This document shows positions 44,707-56,526 of a DNA stretch of 64,000 nucleotides, piece after piece. Each line of letters opens with the position of its first letter. Positions within the stretch are counted from its first letter, which is position 1. This DNA is from Adenophora triphylla var. japonica (Eukaryota > Streptophyta > Magnoliopsida > Asterales > Campanulaceae). The DNA lies in the NCBI GenBank assembly GCA_022495995.1, contig JAFEMH010002605.1, forward strand, positions 248,001-312,000, read 5' to 3'. The notes below the pieces were generated by a model. The model was given only the letters and a program-made list of their open reading frames with translations, was not told where the DNA came from and did no database searches. The translations under genes were made by a program, and so were the position numbers.

Positions 44707-45898
44707 TCATATTTGGCTTACACTAACCACAATATAATAGAAAATATCTGAGTCTCTCCCATGTGTCTCTCGTACCAATCCAAGTACCAAGTGGTCAGAA
44801 AAAATGAGCTCCGGACGCCTGAGAAGGACTACAGGAGAGAAAACTTGATACCTCCATACTCGGGAAAAGAAGGAGAATGCAGATAAGTCATCCATAGAAA
44901 TGGAAATCACCACCCTGGTAGCAATATCATCGCAGCCCTCCAAAGGAATCTGTTCCATCCCGAACTGTCGGAGAGCTAGAGCCGGAATATAGAAGGTAGA
45001 CTGACAAAGCCTCGGAAGCATGACTACCTGAGATCCATCCTGGAGTGTCCTCCGAGTCTCTATCTGCCAATGCGGAACCCACCATCGGATATCCTGGGTA
45101 CGACGCTGAGCCATCTAGCGCTCCCACGAGGCCTGATCCTCAACCTCGACAGTAACCCCCTTCCTGGCAAAAGTCCATGGCCTGAATGTATGTGGAGCCT
45201 CCCGCAGGACTCCCAGCCTCTCCATCAGCCACATCGACAGCAAAAACGGGCTTCCCCCGTACATGTACCGCTTCCCGGTAGCCAACCGGTCGATAGCATG
45301 AAGGGTCTCTCCCAAAATCAAGGGAACTATATCTCGACCCGATCGGCAGTGCACAACAACGTCCAACAGAGACCGGTGGAACATCCCGAAGGAACAGACC
45401 ATAAACAAGGACTCAATCACACAAAGAGCAAATGCATCCCAATAACAATCACCAACCATACCAAGCCCCTAAACCTATCCGGGAGATCGGAAATGTCAAA
45501 ATAATTGGGTCCTCGAATCATACCTTGGGCTTCTTCCGGGGAGATTTGAAGAAGGCTAGATAATTTGTTGACAAAAGACATCCCTCCGGGCAAGGGGATT
45601 GCAACCTCTTCCACCTCGGGCCCTCCGAGTAAAGCTCTAAAATCTTCAAGGGTGGGAACCATCTCGTTGTAAGAGAAGCAAAAGATGTGCCTCCGAGTGT
45701 CCCAAAATGCGGCAGAAGCTCTCATCAGGTCATAATCTGGGATAAGCTCCTTAAGAGCCCACAAGGATTTGATTTATACCTTTCTTCAAAAAACACCTTA
45801 TTTCCATGCATGATTTTCCGGGACCACTCCTTGAACTTGTTGAAGAAAATCATTTGCAACTCCTTTGGCAACTTGGGTGAATTCTTCATGTTTTCCAT
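44707..45898 (-). pseudogene. DUF7745 / Ogre-ORF1-like gene of E, truncated
   Basis: A minus-strand frame starts at ATG 45898 (MENMKNSPKLPKEL), shifts near 45768, and continues with AAFWDTRRHIFCFSYNEMVP and TLEDFRALLGGPEVEE (45764-45417). A shift near 45459 leads to DCYWDAFALCVIESLFMV, LLDVVVHCRSGRDIVPLILG and AIDRLATGKRYMYGGSP (45459-45115), then TAG and MAQRRTQDIRWWVPHW to 44707. The pattern (FWD..HIFCF...PTLEDFRALLG, then a KxLxG helical part) matches the DUF7745 family found in ORF1-type extra proteins of Tat/Ogre elements. Function is unknown. It sits downstream of, and on the same strand as, the E PMD gene, an arrangement not seen in C. Confidence 0.65.
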
Positions 45899-46396
45899 GG
45901 ATTTTTATGGTTTGGCCTGAAACTTCAGAAACTTGAAAACAAAGAAGAAGATGTTTGAATTGAAGGGGAAGAGGTGAACCAGATCTGAGGTAAAAATTAA
46001 ACAACCTTGTCAGATGCCAACCTGATCCGCGCGGATGAGATTGTAGCCTCAAACTCATCCACGCGGATGACATTGTCACCCAGGCAGAAAATTCTGACAG
46101 CAGTAAAAACTGCTGACCCCCAATGAAACAATCTTTCCACAAACAACCAAACAGCAACAAAATCTGCCCATTCCCATTTTTCATTCAAAATCCCAACAAA
46201 CATCACATACATGCCCATATAAAACAAAAAACCGGGCTCATGCGACTTGCATTCAACGCATAATTAACAAAAATACAAAAAAAACAATAATGTAGTAATA
46301 TAGTTATTACAGTCCAAAAATAGAAGTGGAAATAATGTGCATAAAATGTATATGTTTTCTCTCTCTTTCTGCCCTAACAGATACAGGCACTCACCG
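45899..46396 (-). other. Spacer between E PMD and DUF7745-like genes
   Basis: No gene. Holds one copy of the hairpin-forming ATCCGCGCGGATGA...TCATCCACGCGGATG motif (46024-46070), 125-175 bases before the DUF7745-like start, and an A-rich stretch (46260-46320). Confidence 0.55.
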
Positions 46397-49230
46397 TCAG
46401 TCAGAGTCACTATCCGAATCAGAACCGGGATTATCCTCCCTAGCGATCGTATTGCCGCGCCTCCGAACTCTCCTCTGAGCCGTGCTCGGTCCCTCAGCAG
46501 CTGCCTCTGGGAAAGCCACCCCCGACTCTACGTCATCCTGCTCAGCGTCAGAATAGGTGTCCTCAGGATCAGCAGGCACACCGCGATACGGCACCCCGAT
46601 GTCAGCAAAGAAGTCATAGCCGAAAGAGAAAGCGTCAGAGTCCTGGCCATACGTCCCCTGGGTCTGCAAGGGAGTCCTGTAATCCCCCTGTGGCTGAATG
46701 GCGACATAACCTCCTTAGTGCGAAGAAGAGGCCTCACCGGCTTCGCCATGTACATAGCTCGGTCCCTCCATACCCCCGAAACTGACGTGATCCCGAGAGA
46801 TCTCAACGCTCCTAACCATGTAAGGAGAAAGAGGGATGTCCGTCGACTGCCGGAGAGGAACCGACTCTCTAGGCTGGGAGCGGGGAGTCTCCATAGATCG
46901 CCTGCCTGGCATAGGCCCGCTGGCCGAAATAGGGGACCTCTCTCGCGCAGAGGCACTGGGCACTACCCGCGATGTCCTCTCGAAGCCCCGAGCATTCCCC
47001 CGCATCACAAGGTTGCGGATGAACCTCTTGGCCCCGATGACCTGGCCAAAAGTCGATCGATAATTCGAGCCTAGTATTGCACAAAAAAATGATTAAAGCA
47101 TCAGAAACAGTCAAAGCAACGGCATTAGATATACAAAAGCTCAAATATCAAAATGTGACAATCACATACCTGGGCCTCAGGCCGGGGCTGGAAAAACGAG
47201 GTGTCACCTCTGAAAGAGGTATCTGCGCCTGCATCCTAACCCCCTCCTGGGGATGTGAGAAATCCGCTCGAGGGAGTCTGACGACCGAGATCCCCTCCCT
47301 CGCCTGCACCTGGGGCATCCTCAGCCTGCGGCTCACAAACGCCAGGTAAGGCTCATTAGTGACATACTCCAAGGTGGGCCGCCCAGTCCTAAACTATTGT
47401 CAGCTCACCGTCCCTTCCCAGAGATACAACATGTCTTTCGGAGGCTCAACCGGTGCCAAAGGGGCCATCCCTAAACCGTGCTGCCCAGTCACCCTCTCCC
47501 CCAAGTAATAAACATCACAGGTGAGGCCCCGCATGATACACCTCCGATCCGTCCAGCGCTCGGCACCACCCAGCTGATCAACCTCAAACTGACCCCAGGG
47601 GTACAAATTAATCCTTTCACTGGTCTCCGCCCTAAAAAACGACACCATGTCCTAGTACCTCACCTTCTTCCTGGTCTTGCTATTCCTTTTCACCCTAGCC
47701 TCCTTTGTCCACCAAAGCATAGATGGGTACACAAAAACCTCCCCCTGGACATGGTCCCACATGGCACATCCAAAGATCTCCAGAGCCTAGACCTGCATCC
47801 AGTAAGAGGAAACCGTCAATGAAAAAGATACATACACAATATATACAAGAGATACGGGAAAAAGAGTATACCTCCAACGGGAACTCAAAGCAGGTCAGGG
47901 AGGTGGATGCCTTCCTGATGTACCTATCCAGGGCAAAATATAACTCCGCCAGACCTGCCTCTCCCCAGGCGAACTCATCGATCCTATCGATGTTCGCCAA
48001 AGACCCCTTCAAGGCGAACACAGCTGTGCCCTCAGCATGCCCAAATAAGGTGCTAGAAAGGGCAAACCACAAGAAGCAGCGGGCAATCTGCTCAGCAGAG
48101 ATGGTCTGATCCCCTCTCTCATACCGAGCTATGCTCTCGGTCAGCTTTCTAACAATCACGACATACTCCATGCCTATCCCCTTCCTCGGCTCAGGAATGA
48201 TCCCCAACAGATCCATGAGCTCCCTGTCAGTATACCCGTCATGCCACTCTAAGCTGAGCCCCTTGAAGGACAGGCCGGTAATGGCAGCGTAGTCAGTGGG
48301 GGTCACGGTGGCATCCCCCCAAAAGAAGTGAAACGTGTGGGTAACATCCCACCAATGCTCAATCAAAGCCAGATAAAGCCCCTTGCTCTTATGCAACCCC
48401 ACTATCCCCCTCAAACACTCAACAAAACCATACAGGTTAGAGGTAACCACCAGCTGTCGAGGACTCCTGTAACCCTCCCTACCTATTGTGGGAAAAGCAT
48501 CCTAAAGCTTAACAAATGCCTCCACAGAGCCCCGAGTCTTAAGTTTGTCCAACTTGTTCTGAATGACATTCGCTCTCCCCTGCAGGTAAACACAGCACAA
48601 GTATGTCAATAAAATTGCATACTACTTTGCAAACATAGCACGGACACAGACAAAAAAGAGAAAACAAACTCCATCCCATTTTGGACACATTTTTCTCCAT
48701 GCACTTTATTTTCATAAATGTAGCATGCATGTATTCTTTCTCACGTTCAGTCATTATGTTATCACATGTGCAAAAACAAGTTTCCATCGCAAAAATCTCA
48801 CATGCAAGAGTCCGTCCCAAATTCGGTAAATTTGTACCCACTTTATTTTCACATATGCAAATTACTCATGTTTTTTACAAACAAATTGCATATTCATACT
48901 ACCCATGCTTTCAATTAAACACATGCATTGCCAATTTCACATTACAATGGCAGAATCAACAAAAGTCCCAAATTTTGACATTTAAGCCCTAACTCTAGCA
49001 TGAACCAATTTTGACAATAAAATCAATGAAATCAACAAAATTGAGTATCATACCATGCAGAGATCGTCATTCGTGGACCAATGTTGCCACATATCAGGGT
49101 AAACTTCGTCATTTACCGATTGTGAGAGCGTGTAATGGCGATTCATCCTCACCAACTCAAGCCGACTCTCGGCAGCCGCTCTGCTCACCCGACCCCGGCG
49201 GCCTACATTAACTCCTTCCCCTTGCTTCAT
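46397..49230 (-). pseudogene. PMD gene of E, four exons, different subfamily
   Basis: Minus-strand exons by homology and GT-AG sites: exon 1 49230-49054 (MKQGEGVNVGRRGR, ends before GTATGA), exon 2 48579-47872, exon 3 47792-47170, exon 4 from about 47070 to the stop at 46397. Motifs are ALIEHWWDVTHTFHF, TPTDYAAITGLSF, IARCFLWFALSSTLF and FAWGEAGLAELYFALD. TAG at 48502-48504 in exon 2, a second near the start of exon 3 (Trp position) and one in exon 4 (about 46715) kill it. The C-terminal tail ends in an acidic Asp/Ser run, like the acidic ends in C and D. Sequence is clearly more distant from C and D than they are from each other. Confidence 0.8.
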
Positions 49231-49380
49231 GGCCTCAAATTCGAAGGTTTCGGCGGAGAATTTAGACAACAATGGAGGGTTTTCCCTCTTTTCTCTCTCT
49301 TGCTCTCGACAATGCTGTTTGAAAACAATGAAGAAGACAACATCGTCTGTTCTGATCTTGGAACCCGTCACCACGCTGAC

Positions 49381-49440
49381 CTTGTCTGCGCGGATAAGAT
49401 CGTAGGCTAAACCCCCTACTTTGCCATTTTAATTCCTGGC
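49381..49440. other. Half-copy of the E hairpin motif
   Basis: CTTGTCTGCGCGGATAAGAT at 49381-49400 resembles one arm of the motif found at 46024, 50785 and 51803. The partner arm is absent. Confidence 0.45.
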
Positions 49441-49479
49441 TCTCTGCATCCAGATCCCCAGTCTGACAGAAACTTAACA

Positions 49480-49860
49480 GGAGTTAACTTCTTCAATGGA
49501 ACCTAACGGAAGTCCATTTCCTTCCACATTTTCAACTTCGGCCTCCAAAGTAAGCCCGATTTTTTTAACGGAAGTCCATTTCCTTTCGCATTTTTAACTT
49601 CGGCCTCCAAAGTAAGCCAGATTTTCTTATCGGAAGTCCATTTCCTTCCGTATTTTCAACTTCGGCCTCCAAAGTAAGCCCGATTTTCTTAACGAAAGTC
49701 CATTCCCTTCCGTATTTTTAACTTCGGCCTCCAAAGTAAGCCTGGTTTTCTTAACAGAAGTCCATTTCCTTCCGTTATTTTAACTTTGGCCTCCAAAGTA
49801 AGCCCGATTTTCTTAACGGAAGTCCATTTCCTTCCGTATTTTCAACTTCGGCCATCATCG
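49480..49860. repeat. Minisatellite of E, ~62 bp unit
   Basis: About six units of AACGGAAGTCCATTTCCTTC followed by CAACTTCGGCCTCCAAAGTA and AGCCCGATTTTCTT. The array occupies the position of the arrays in C and D. Confidence 0.9.
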
Positions 49861-50040
49861 TAAGCCCGAATCCCTTCACGGCCGTCATCGTAAGCCCGAA
49901 TCCCTTCTCGGCCATCATCGTAAGCCCGAATTCTTTTCTCCGGCAATCATTGTAAGCCCGTACAGAGAATATACATCCCCAGTAGATAAATCTCGGACGT
50001 CATCGTAAGCTCAAATTATTTTCCCCATCAGTCATCGTAA
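49848..50040. repeat. TCGGCCATCATCGTAAGCCC array of E
   Basis: Three to five ~30-bp units of CGGCCRTCATCGTAAGCCCG. It is the reverse complement of the GGGCTTACGATGAYGGCCGA words of C and D, at the matching place relative to PMD. Confidence 0.85.
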
Positions 50041-50089
50041 GCCCAAATTTTCCCCAGCTAAGCAACAAAGTAAGTTTGTGGTGATAAAG

Positions 50090-50315
50090 TACACTCTCGT
50101 TAGTCGAGTCTATCTTCGGTAACACCCTCGTTAGTCGAGTCTATCTTCGGAAACACCCTCGTTAGTCGAGTCTATCTTCGGCAACACCCTCATTAGTCGA
50201 GTCTATCTTCGATAACACCCTCGTTAGTCGAGTCTATCTTCGACAACACCCTCATTAGTTGAGTCTATATTCGGCAATACCTTCGTTATTCGAGTCTATC
50301 TTCGGCAACGAAAAA
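50090..50315. repeat. Minisatellite of E, 30 bp unit
   Basis: Seven units of AACACCCTCGTTAGTCGAGT followed by CTATCTTCGG. Not found in C or D. Confidence 0.92.
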
Positions 50316-50549
50316 TGCGGTGGGGAGGTTCATTCCTCTGACCACCTTGGTCACTCCTTTCCCCCGCAAGATCTGAACTACGACCGACTTGATTCCCACC
50401 TGGGATACATAGGAATCCTTTAAAAGGGTCCAGCCATCCGACCGCCTCGATCACCTCCTCTCCCATCTAGGAAAAAGCTTGCCAGTTTGGGATCCTCACT
50501 TTTGTTGACGACCCCACTTCCCCTGGAAGTATCGTCGCCGAGGAGCTAC
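50316..50549 (-). other. Conserved block between E arrays and LTR
   Basis: Contains GGATACATAGGAATCCTTTA, the GGATCCTCACTTTTGTTGAC segment and CGTCGCCGAGGAGCTAC adjoining the LTR. It is the inverted counterpart of 24142-24320 and 39873-40040, conserved in all three elements. Confidence 0.7.
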
Positions 50550-52239
50550 TGTAAGTGCCCCAATCTGGGTCGTTAGTGTTCCGTCAGCCTAATTTAATGA
50601 TTTATAATCATTTACGGGCATTTCAGACATTATTTAGACAATTTGAATGAGGAAGGACCTCTTAGGAATAAGAAAAAAGCCTAGGACCTCGCTGGAATGT
50701 GTCATTTCCAAGAAAGAAGAGAATATTGACCAAGGGAAAATAGCCAAAATAACTTTTTGCAAAAAATAGGCACGCTGCTGATCCCATCCGCGTGGATGAG
50801 ATTGTAGCCTCAAACTCATTCACGCGGATGAGATTGTACCCTGACCAACCTATAAATACAGCCCCCTTCCCCCTCAGTTTCAAGAGGCCAAGAAATCCCA
50901 TTTCTTACTGTTACTCTGCCGAAATTTATACTCCAAATAACCTAAAATACTCCCACCACTCAAATCCAACACCAAATTCAACACCAAACCCCCCTAAGCC
51001 TTGAAATCACTCAAACCCTAAACACCAACCCAAGAAACATTGGTAAAACCCTCATTCCCTTACTCAAATCTCCTTCATTCATACATACATTTCATATATA
51101 AATGATGTAGTATTGTTGGTTTACTTGTTGATCACCTCCCTTCCCCCTTTGTCCCAAGGATCCAAGAGTATCTCCATGGAGTTCATCTCCATAGATGATT
51201 CTCTACAAGTGGTCCATATTTTTACCTCCCATGTCTCTTTACATTACTAGTTGTTACTTGCTCTTTTGACCTAAAATGTGGTCATCTTGGAGTTCATCTC
51301 CATAGATGATCACTTCAAATTGTCCATAGTCTTTACTTCCTTGCAAATGTCCCCCCTTAGTCTAAGATGTTCACCTTGGAACCATTTCCATAGATGAACA
51401 TCCTTAAGACTTACATATTTAGGTCACACAAGATGTAAGCGATAAACTTGAGTATAGATCTCAAGGATGGTCCTTCTTGTGACCACCTTAGAGATCTTCC
51501 TCTAAAGTTGATACATCTTGACCTAATTTTCTTGTTGATTTACTTTTCATGTCAAAATCCCCCTTTTCCTTGCAAATGACATGTTTTAAAGTCCTAATGT
51601 ACCCTCATGATGGCTTGATTAAGTGGATTCATCACTAATGACCACTAATCAAAGTCTAGGGAAAAAGAGGACAAACATGGATGCCAAAAAAATCAAATGT
51701 CCTTTGTTTTCTGCCTTCCAGTTAAGTCTTGTAAATCCAGTTAAGTTTCTGGAAATTACAGTGACTGATTAGGAAATTGTAAAATATTGAGACTGTACCC
51801 TTGTCCGCGTGGATGAAGTTGCACTACAAAGTCATCCACGCGGATGACATTGTCATCTGCAAACAGTTTCCAGTTTCTGTTGTTTTTCAGTTTAGTCACT
51901 ATTTTAAACTGTTTTTCCAGTCCAGTCCCTTAGACTTTTTTTATTTCCAGAAAATCCTTTTAAGTCAAAATCTTTTTCAAAACACACAACACAAAAGTTT
52001 CAAGTATGGAAGACTCGTCATACGAGGCATTTCGGGTGAACGCCAAATGTTCTTCCCGGAGTGTAACGTGACCTCCGGACTCGTTTCTCTACTTTCGGTC
52101 TTTTTTCAAAGTTTTGGCCCTAAACTAAAATGGCGTGGCAACTCTGTTTATCTTTCAAGTCCGATAAAGATTTACCCATTCCAAAATACTTTTCAAACTT
52201 CCCAAAAGTTTTGTCGGGCGCCAAAAATCTGGTACATCA
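50550..52239 (+). repeat. Element E LTR, ~1690 bp
   Basis: Starts TGTAAGTGCCCCAATC, the complement of the GGGTACTTACA ends of the C and D LTRs, and ends GGTACATCA at the gypsy B junction. 52085-52150 (TTTTTTCAAAGTTTTGGCCC, AAAATGGCGTGGCAACTCTG) matches the inverted LTR starts of C. The interior (50950-51700) is otherwise unlike C. Holds two copies of the hairpin motif. Confidence 0.75.
50851..50858 (+). promoter_or_regulatory. TATA box of the E LTR
   Basis: TATAAATA about 300 bases from the LTR start, pointing right, 13 bases after a hairpin-motif copy. Orientation agrees with the LTR direction deduced from element C. Confidence 0.6.
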
Positions 52240-52768
52240 CACCAAGGCGTAAGCTATTTTTTCCACGTTGAAGTATCTGCTCTCCACATTTGAGAGTGCC
52301 TTGCTCACATAGTAGATAGGTTTTTGAGTGTTCCCCTCATTTCGGATTAGCACAATAGCTACAGCATTGTCAGTGGCAGATAGGAAGACGTATAACATCT
52401 CTCCTATGACTGGGTTGCTTAGTAGTAGAGGGAGCCTAAGTACTGCTTTAGCTGTTTGAATGATTCAGAGCATTCCGATGTCTAGGAGAAGCTCTTGGTC
52501 CCCTTAAGGACTTTGAAAAATGGTAGTGACCTCTCCGCAGACTTTGCGATAAACCTACCAAGGGCTGCTACTCTCCCATTCAGCCTTTGAATTTCCTTGG
52601 TGCTGGTAGGTTCTTGCATGTCGACCAGAGCTTTGATTTTATCCAGATTTGCCTCGATCCCTCTTTCTGATACCATAAAGCCTAGGAACTTTCCAGTTGT
52701 TACCCCGAACACACGCTTGCTCGAGTTCAAATTAATGTTATTTGCCCTAAGGTTGTCAAAGGTTTCTT
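52240..52768 (-). pseudogene. Gypsy B RT thumb and RNase H start
   Basis: LGFMVSERGIEANLDKIKAL and GRFIAKSAERSLPFFKVLKG (52730-52482) align with gypsy A 21100-21310. After 52482 the frame is broken, and RNase H similarity is only seen in pieces up to the RYFNVEKIAYAL region next to 52240. Confidence 0.78.
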
Positions 52769-53404
52769 TTAAGTCCAGGGCATGACTGTCAGTCCTCTTT
52801 TAATGACCATGTCATCAATATATGCTTCCATGTTCAGACCAATATGATCCCTAAACACTTTGTTGACCATGCGTTGGTAGGTTACACCAGCATCTTTTAG
52901 CCCAAAAGGCATCATGATATAGCAATAAATTCCTCCGTCATCTCGGAAGGTTGTCCTCTCAATGTCTCCCTTGGCCATTTTTATCTGGTGGTAATCTGAG
53001 TACGCATCTAGTAAGATGAGAGTTTTATGTCCGCCAATAGAGTCTACCAGCTTGTCAATTTTGGGGAGAGGATAAATGTCTTTAAGGCAGACTTTGTTGA
53101 GATCTGTGAAATCTATGCACATACGCCACTTTCCGTTTTGCTTTTTGACCATCACGACGTTGGCCAACCAGGCAGGATAGGTTGCTTCTCTGAAAATTTC
53201 AGCACTTAGCAATTTTTGTACCTCATCCTTGATCGCATCCTCCTTGTCATTAGCAAAAATTCTTCTTGTATCCTTGATGGGCTTAGCAGACGGGTCGACC
53301 TCCAACCTGTGGACGACCACCTCTTCTTTTATTCCCCTCATATCCTCGACCCTCCAGGCAAAGACGTCCATATTATCTTTAAGTAGGGCAATGATCTTCT
53401 CCAT
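52769..53404 (-). CDS. Gypsy B reverse transcriptase core, open frame
   Basis: A clean 211-codon frame with VVVHRLEVDPSAKPIKDTRR, NVVMVKKQNGKWRMCIDFTD, LILLDAYSDYHQI, MMPFGLKDAGVTYQRMVNK and the catalytic YIDDMVIK. It is the best-preserved gypsy RT in the window and shows what the stops in gypsy A replaced (Gln before NGKW, Tyr of YIDD). The frame is only part of a polyprotein, so it is not a functional gene by itself. Confidence 0.85.
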   Translation of the reverse strand: MEKIIALLKDNMDVFAWRVEDMRGIKEEVVVHRLEVDPSAKPIKDTRRIFANDKEDAIKDEVQKLLSAEIFREATYPAWLANVVMVKKQNGKWRMCIDFTDLNKVCLKDIYPLPKIDKLVDSIGGHKTLILLDAYSDYHQIKMAKGDIERTTFRDDGGIYCYIMMPFGLKDAGVTYQRMVNKVFRDHIGLNMEAYIDDMVIKRGLTVMPWT

Positions 53405-54394
53405 TTCTTCTGGGGAGAGCTGCCCTCCAATTTTATTCTTTGCTCCGGGTAGTCGGGGTTGAGTGTTAACTCTTCGTATTGATCCACAGGCTCCATTTCT
53501 GGTACGTCCCTGAATTGCAAAGTCTCGATGATAATTTATATAAGTCTTCTTCCATCATCACCATTTATGTCCAGGTTCTCAATTTCAACTAGTTCGTCCA
53601 TGTCCTGATCGACCCCCGAGTTCTAGTCGACGAAGAGCAGAGGGACTATGTCGGGGATGGGCAGAACTATAGCTTCATTGTTTGTACCATTGAACCACTT
53701 CGCCGTTCCCTTGTTCGACGCAGGTTCTGTTTCCTCCTCCCTTTCATGAATCTCCAGCATCATGTGTTTCTCGTCCTCTGCTTCAATGATCAAATGATGC
53801 ATAGAACTGGTGCTGTTAGTCTTTACAGACTTAGAAATTTTCTGATTTTCTTCCGGCGTGTTTATTTCCATTTTTCTAGCCGTTTTCCTTATTTTCATCA
53901 CATGTTCCAAGGAGTCCTTGGGGGTCTCCCCACACATCCAATTCCTCCCGAAGTTGGAAATTTAACCCGTTGGTGAGGGAGGGAGGCGACCATTCCAAGT
54001 TTGCCTTGACTTTGAATGCCTAGGATGGCATGATAGTCACTGGCTAAGTCCATGACCATGAATGTTATTGTGGCCTCTGCTCAAAAGAGGTATTCACCAT
54101 CTTTAAGTAACAAATCAACTGTCCCCATGACATTAACCTTGTGATGGGTGAAGCCTTCTAGTCTACCAAAGTATGGTTCAAGCATGCTATCTTTCAAATT
54201 CATCTTTTGGAAGGTAAAGTAGTACGAAATATCCCTGGAGGCCCCCCCGAGTCTATGAGGAGTCTCTTTGATTCACAATTATCAATTCTTCCCCTGATCA
54301 CCAAACGTTGTTCATGGGCTGCTCGACTCCCAACTAGCTCATTTAGGGAGAAGCTGATGATTTCCTCCTCTTTAAGGACCCATGCGGGGATGTG
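53405..54394 (-). pseudogene. Gypsy B protease and protease-RT linker
   Basis: VIRGRIDNCESKRLLIDSG at about 54300-54245 carries the active-site DSG, followed by a frameshift in a G-run (GGGGGG at about 54241-54247). Then come pieces equivalent to gypsy A 19625-20390, including EMEPVDQYEELTLNPDYPEQ (53520-53440) and KIRKTARKMEINTPEENQK (53895). Not translatable as one frame. Confidence 0.75.
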
Positions 54395-56451
54395 CTAGAC
54401 TTTACTTAGCTCATGTATCTGATCCTTCAATTTTTTGTTGTAGACTACCTCCTCCCTTATGACGTGGATTTTTTTCCTAGGAGGCCTGTCCTCCCTTTCC
54501 TCTCTATCATTGTCATCTCTTCCTCGCTTGTTATCCTTTCGCATAACATAGCGGTCAAGTTTCCATTCGTCATCCCACCTTTGGATCATCCTTCTAAGGG
54601 AGATGCAATTTTACGTATCATATCTGTGATCCTTATGGAAGGCACATTACTTAGTATTGTCCCGGACATGTTTCTACCTATCACTTAACGAATGGGGCTC
54701 TGGTAGGTTTATCAACTGCATGATCTCTGTGATAGGTTTAGTGAGTGGGTGAAGACCTCGACTTTTTCTGTAGCCTGAGTCCTATTCTTTCCCTTGTAGT
54801 TACTTTCATTGGAAACCTGGTTGGTGCCAGTCAGAGCCATTTCCGTTTTCTCAGAACTCTTCTTGCTTTTGTCTTCTGCCATAGCATGGCATAGGCTACG
54901 TTGTATATATCGGATTTTGTTTTCGGCTCCCTTGCATAGAGTTTGTATATCAATTGTTCGGATATCAGTCCGAAGTTGAAGCAAACAATCACCTCCTGGT
55001 CGGTCAGACTTTCCTCCACGTGGTCAGCCATGGCTCTGAACCGGTTGTAATAACTTAGAGTTGTCTCATTTTTGCCTTGCTCAATATTGGCAAGATCCGT
55101 CAATCTATTTCCGCTTCCCAGCAATTGCAAAATGATCGAGGAATCTCCTCCTCATAACTTTCCAGCTATCTATGCTCCCCTTTTTCTACTCACGAAACCA
55201 TGATAGGGCATGTCCCGGAGAAAGTTCTGGTGAAAGCCTTGCAGAGTATGTCATCTTCCTTTGTGAGAAGTGCCATGGTGGATTCAAAGCTCTGCACATG
55301 ATCCCGTGCATCAGTGGTTCCTCTGTACTTCTCAAAGTTGGGGATCTTAAGAGCCAGATTAGGAGGTTGATCAACAATCCGTTGGGAGAAGGGAAGAGTG
55401 GCACTAGTGTCCTCGTCCTCGACATCCTTCTTTCCCATTTCCATTTCATCAATTCTCTTTTTCAAAACGGAGGAGCTCCCTTACATCTATTCCCATGCTG
55501 CAGTGGGAACTGATATGGGTCCTCTCTCTTTCTTTGTGACCATTCACCTAACTTTGTTCCTCTCGTTGTTGGTGATTGACATGGTTATCTCCATGTCTAG
55601 ATGGTGCCCTGCTATTTCATGGGCTTAGTGGTCTGGAATGACGAGGAGGAGTTATGTTCCTCCTGGGAGCTATCTCTGGATGGGGAGGACTCCTACGACG
55701 AGTAAGGCTCCTATGATGAGGAGGGCTCCTAGGTTGAGGAGAGGAATCTCGACGAATTTTTTTGTTTTGCATGGTTAAGTCATGCTCTCAAATCAGTCGA
55801 ATTGATCTCTTGTTCCCTTTGATTATTCAATTGGTCCCTTAAGTCTCCTCCTTGACGGGTATTCCTGTGTCCAGGAGCCCTATTACGGGGATGAACGTCC
55901 TGGAAGGGAAGCTTCTTGGATCTACCAGCAGCGTCGCGATGTGGGGGATTTTGGCAAGGGGAAAGGTTTTCCCTATTTCCATGACTACCTCGCCTATCAA
56001 CGCGAATTTCCCCACCATGGGAAAATCCAGTCTTGGTAGGTCGAATAAATTCAGCCAAAGAATGATCCGGATCTAACTCTAGCGAGGCATTCTGTGTTTC
56101 GTAAATGCATTGCAGAGTGTCCATCTGACGGTGCAGAAGAGTTCTGCGATCAGCTAGTGGGAGAGATGAGCTTGCACTCCCTTGGGCTGCGCTTCACCTT
56201 GCCTGACTGGCTGTTGGTCATCCCCGTCGTCGATGGCAGTTAGGGTCTAAGGGAATTTCCACCACAGGCAACCCACTAGATAGCAGGTTCATACCTAGCG
56301 GTAGTGGTGGCGGCAACCCATCATTGAAAGGCGAAGGAGGTGGCAATCCTCCATTGATCTACGGTATGGTAGTTTCGGCGTTGCCCTGAATTTCCTCCAT
56401 AGGGTGATTATCCGGATCTGGTATTATGCTAACGGTGTATCCTTCTTCCAT
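54395..56451 (-). pseudogene. Gypsy B gag
   Basis: Starts at ATG 56451 (MEEGYTVSII); the same start is used to place gypsy A gag. Conserved blocks: RRTLLHRQMDTLQCIYETQN (56140-56070), ALKIPNFEKYRGTTDARDHV and STMALLTKEDDILCKAF (55465-55190), NETTLSYYNRFRAMADHVEE (55075), and a finger remnant and KLDRYVMRKDNKR (54600-54520). Several frameshifts (near 55770 and 55190) and stops break it. 55100-55190 retains only degraded sequence of the SWLREQ to FLDHF region. Confidence 0.82.
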
Positions 56452-56499
56452 TAAATCTGACAGAACGGAACAAAATTTTCGGCTATTAAAGAGATAATA

Positions 56500-56526
56500 C
56501 GATCGTTCCCGGCAATGGAACCAAAC
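56500..56526 (-). other. Gypsy B primer binding site
   Basis: On the minus strand GTTTGGTTCCATTGCCGGGA follows the LTR directly; compare 2533-2552 in gypsy A. Confidence 0.6.

Larger units (their letters stand above)
44690..52239 (-). mobile_element. Element E: third PMD element, with DUF7745-like gene
   Basis: Labelled by the strand of its genes. Minus-strand order: LTR (52239-50550), conserved GTAGC..CTCGGCGACG block, minisatellites (50545-49440), PMD gene (49230-46397), DUF7745-like gene (45898-44707), then loss of homology. The LTR faces like those of C and D relative to PMD, so the element's own gag would lie on the plus strand to the left and is missing. No second LTR was found in the window. 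Confidence 0.68.

Noticed and set aside
46337..47074. 245-codon plus-strand ORF
   Set aside because: Shadow of the last exon of the minus-strand PMD gene of E; no homology of its own.
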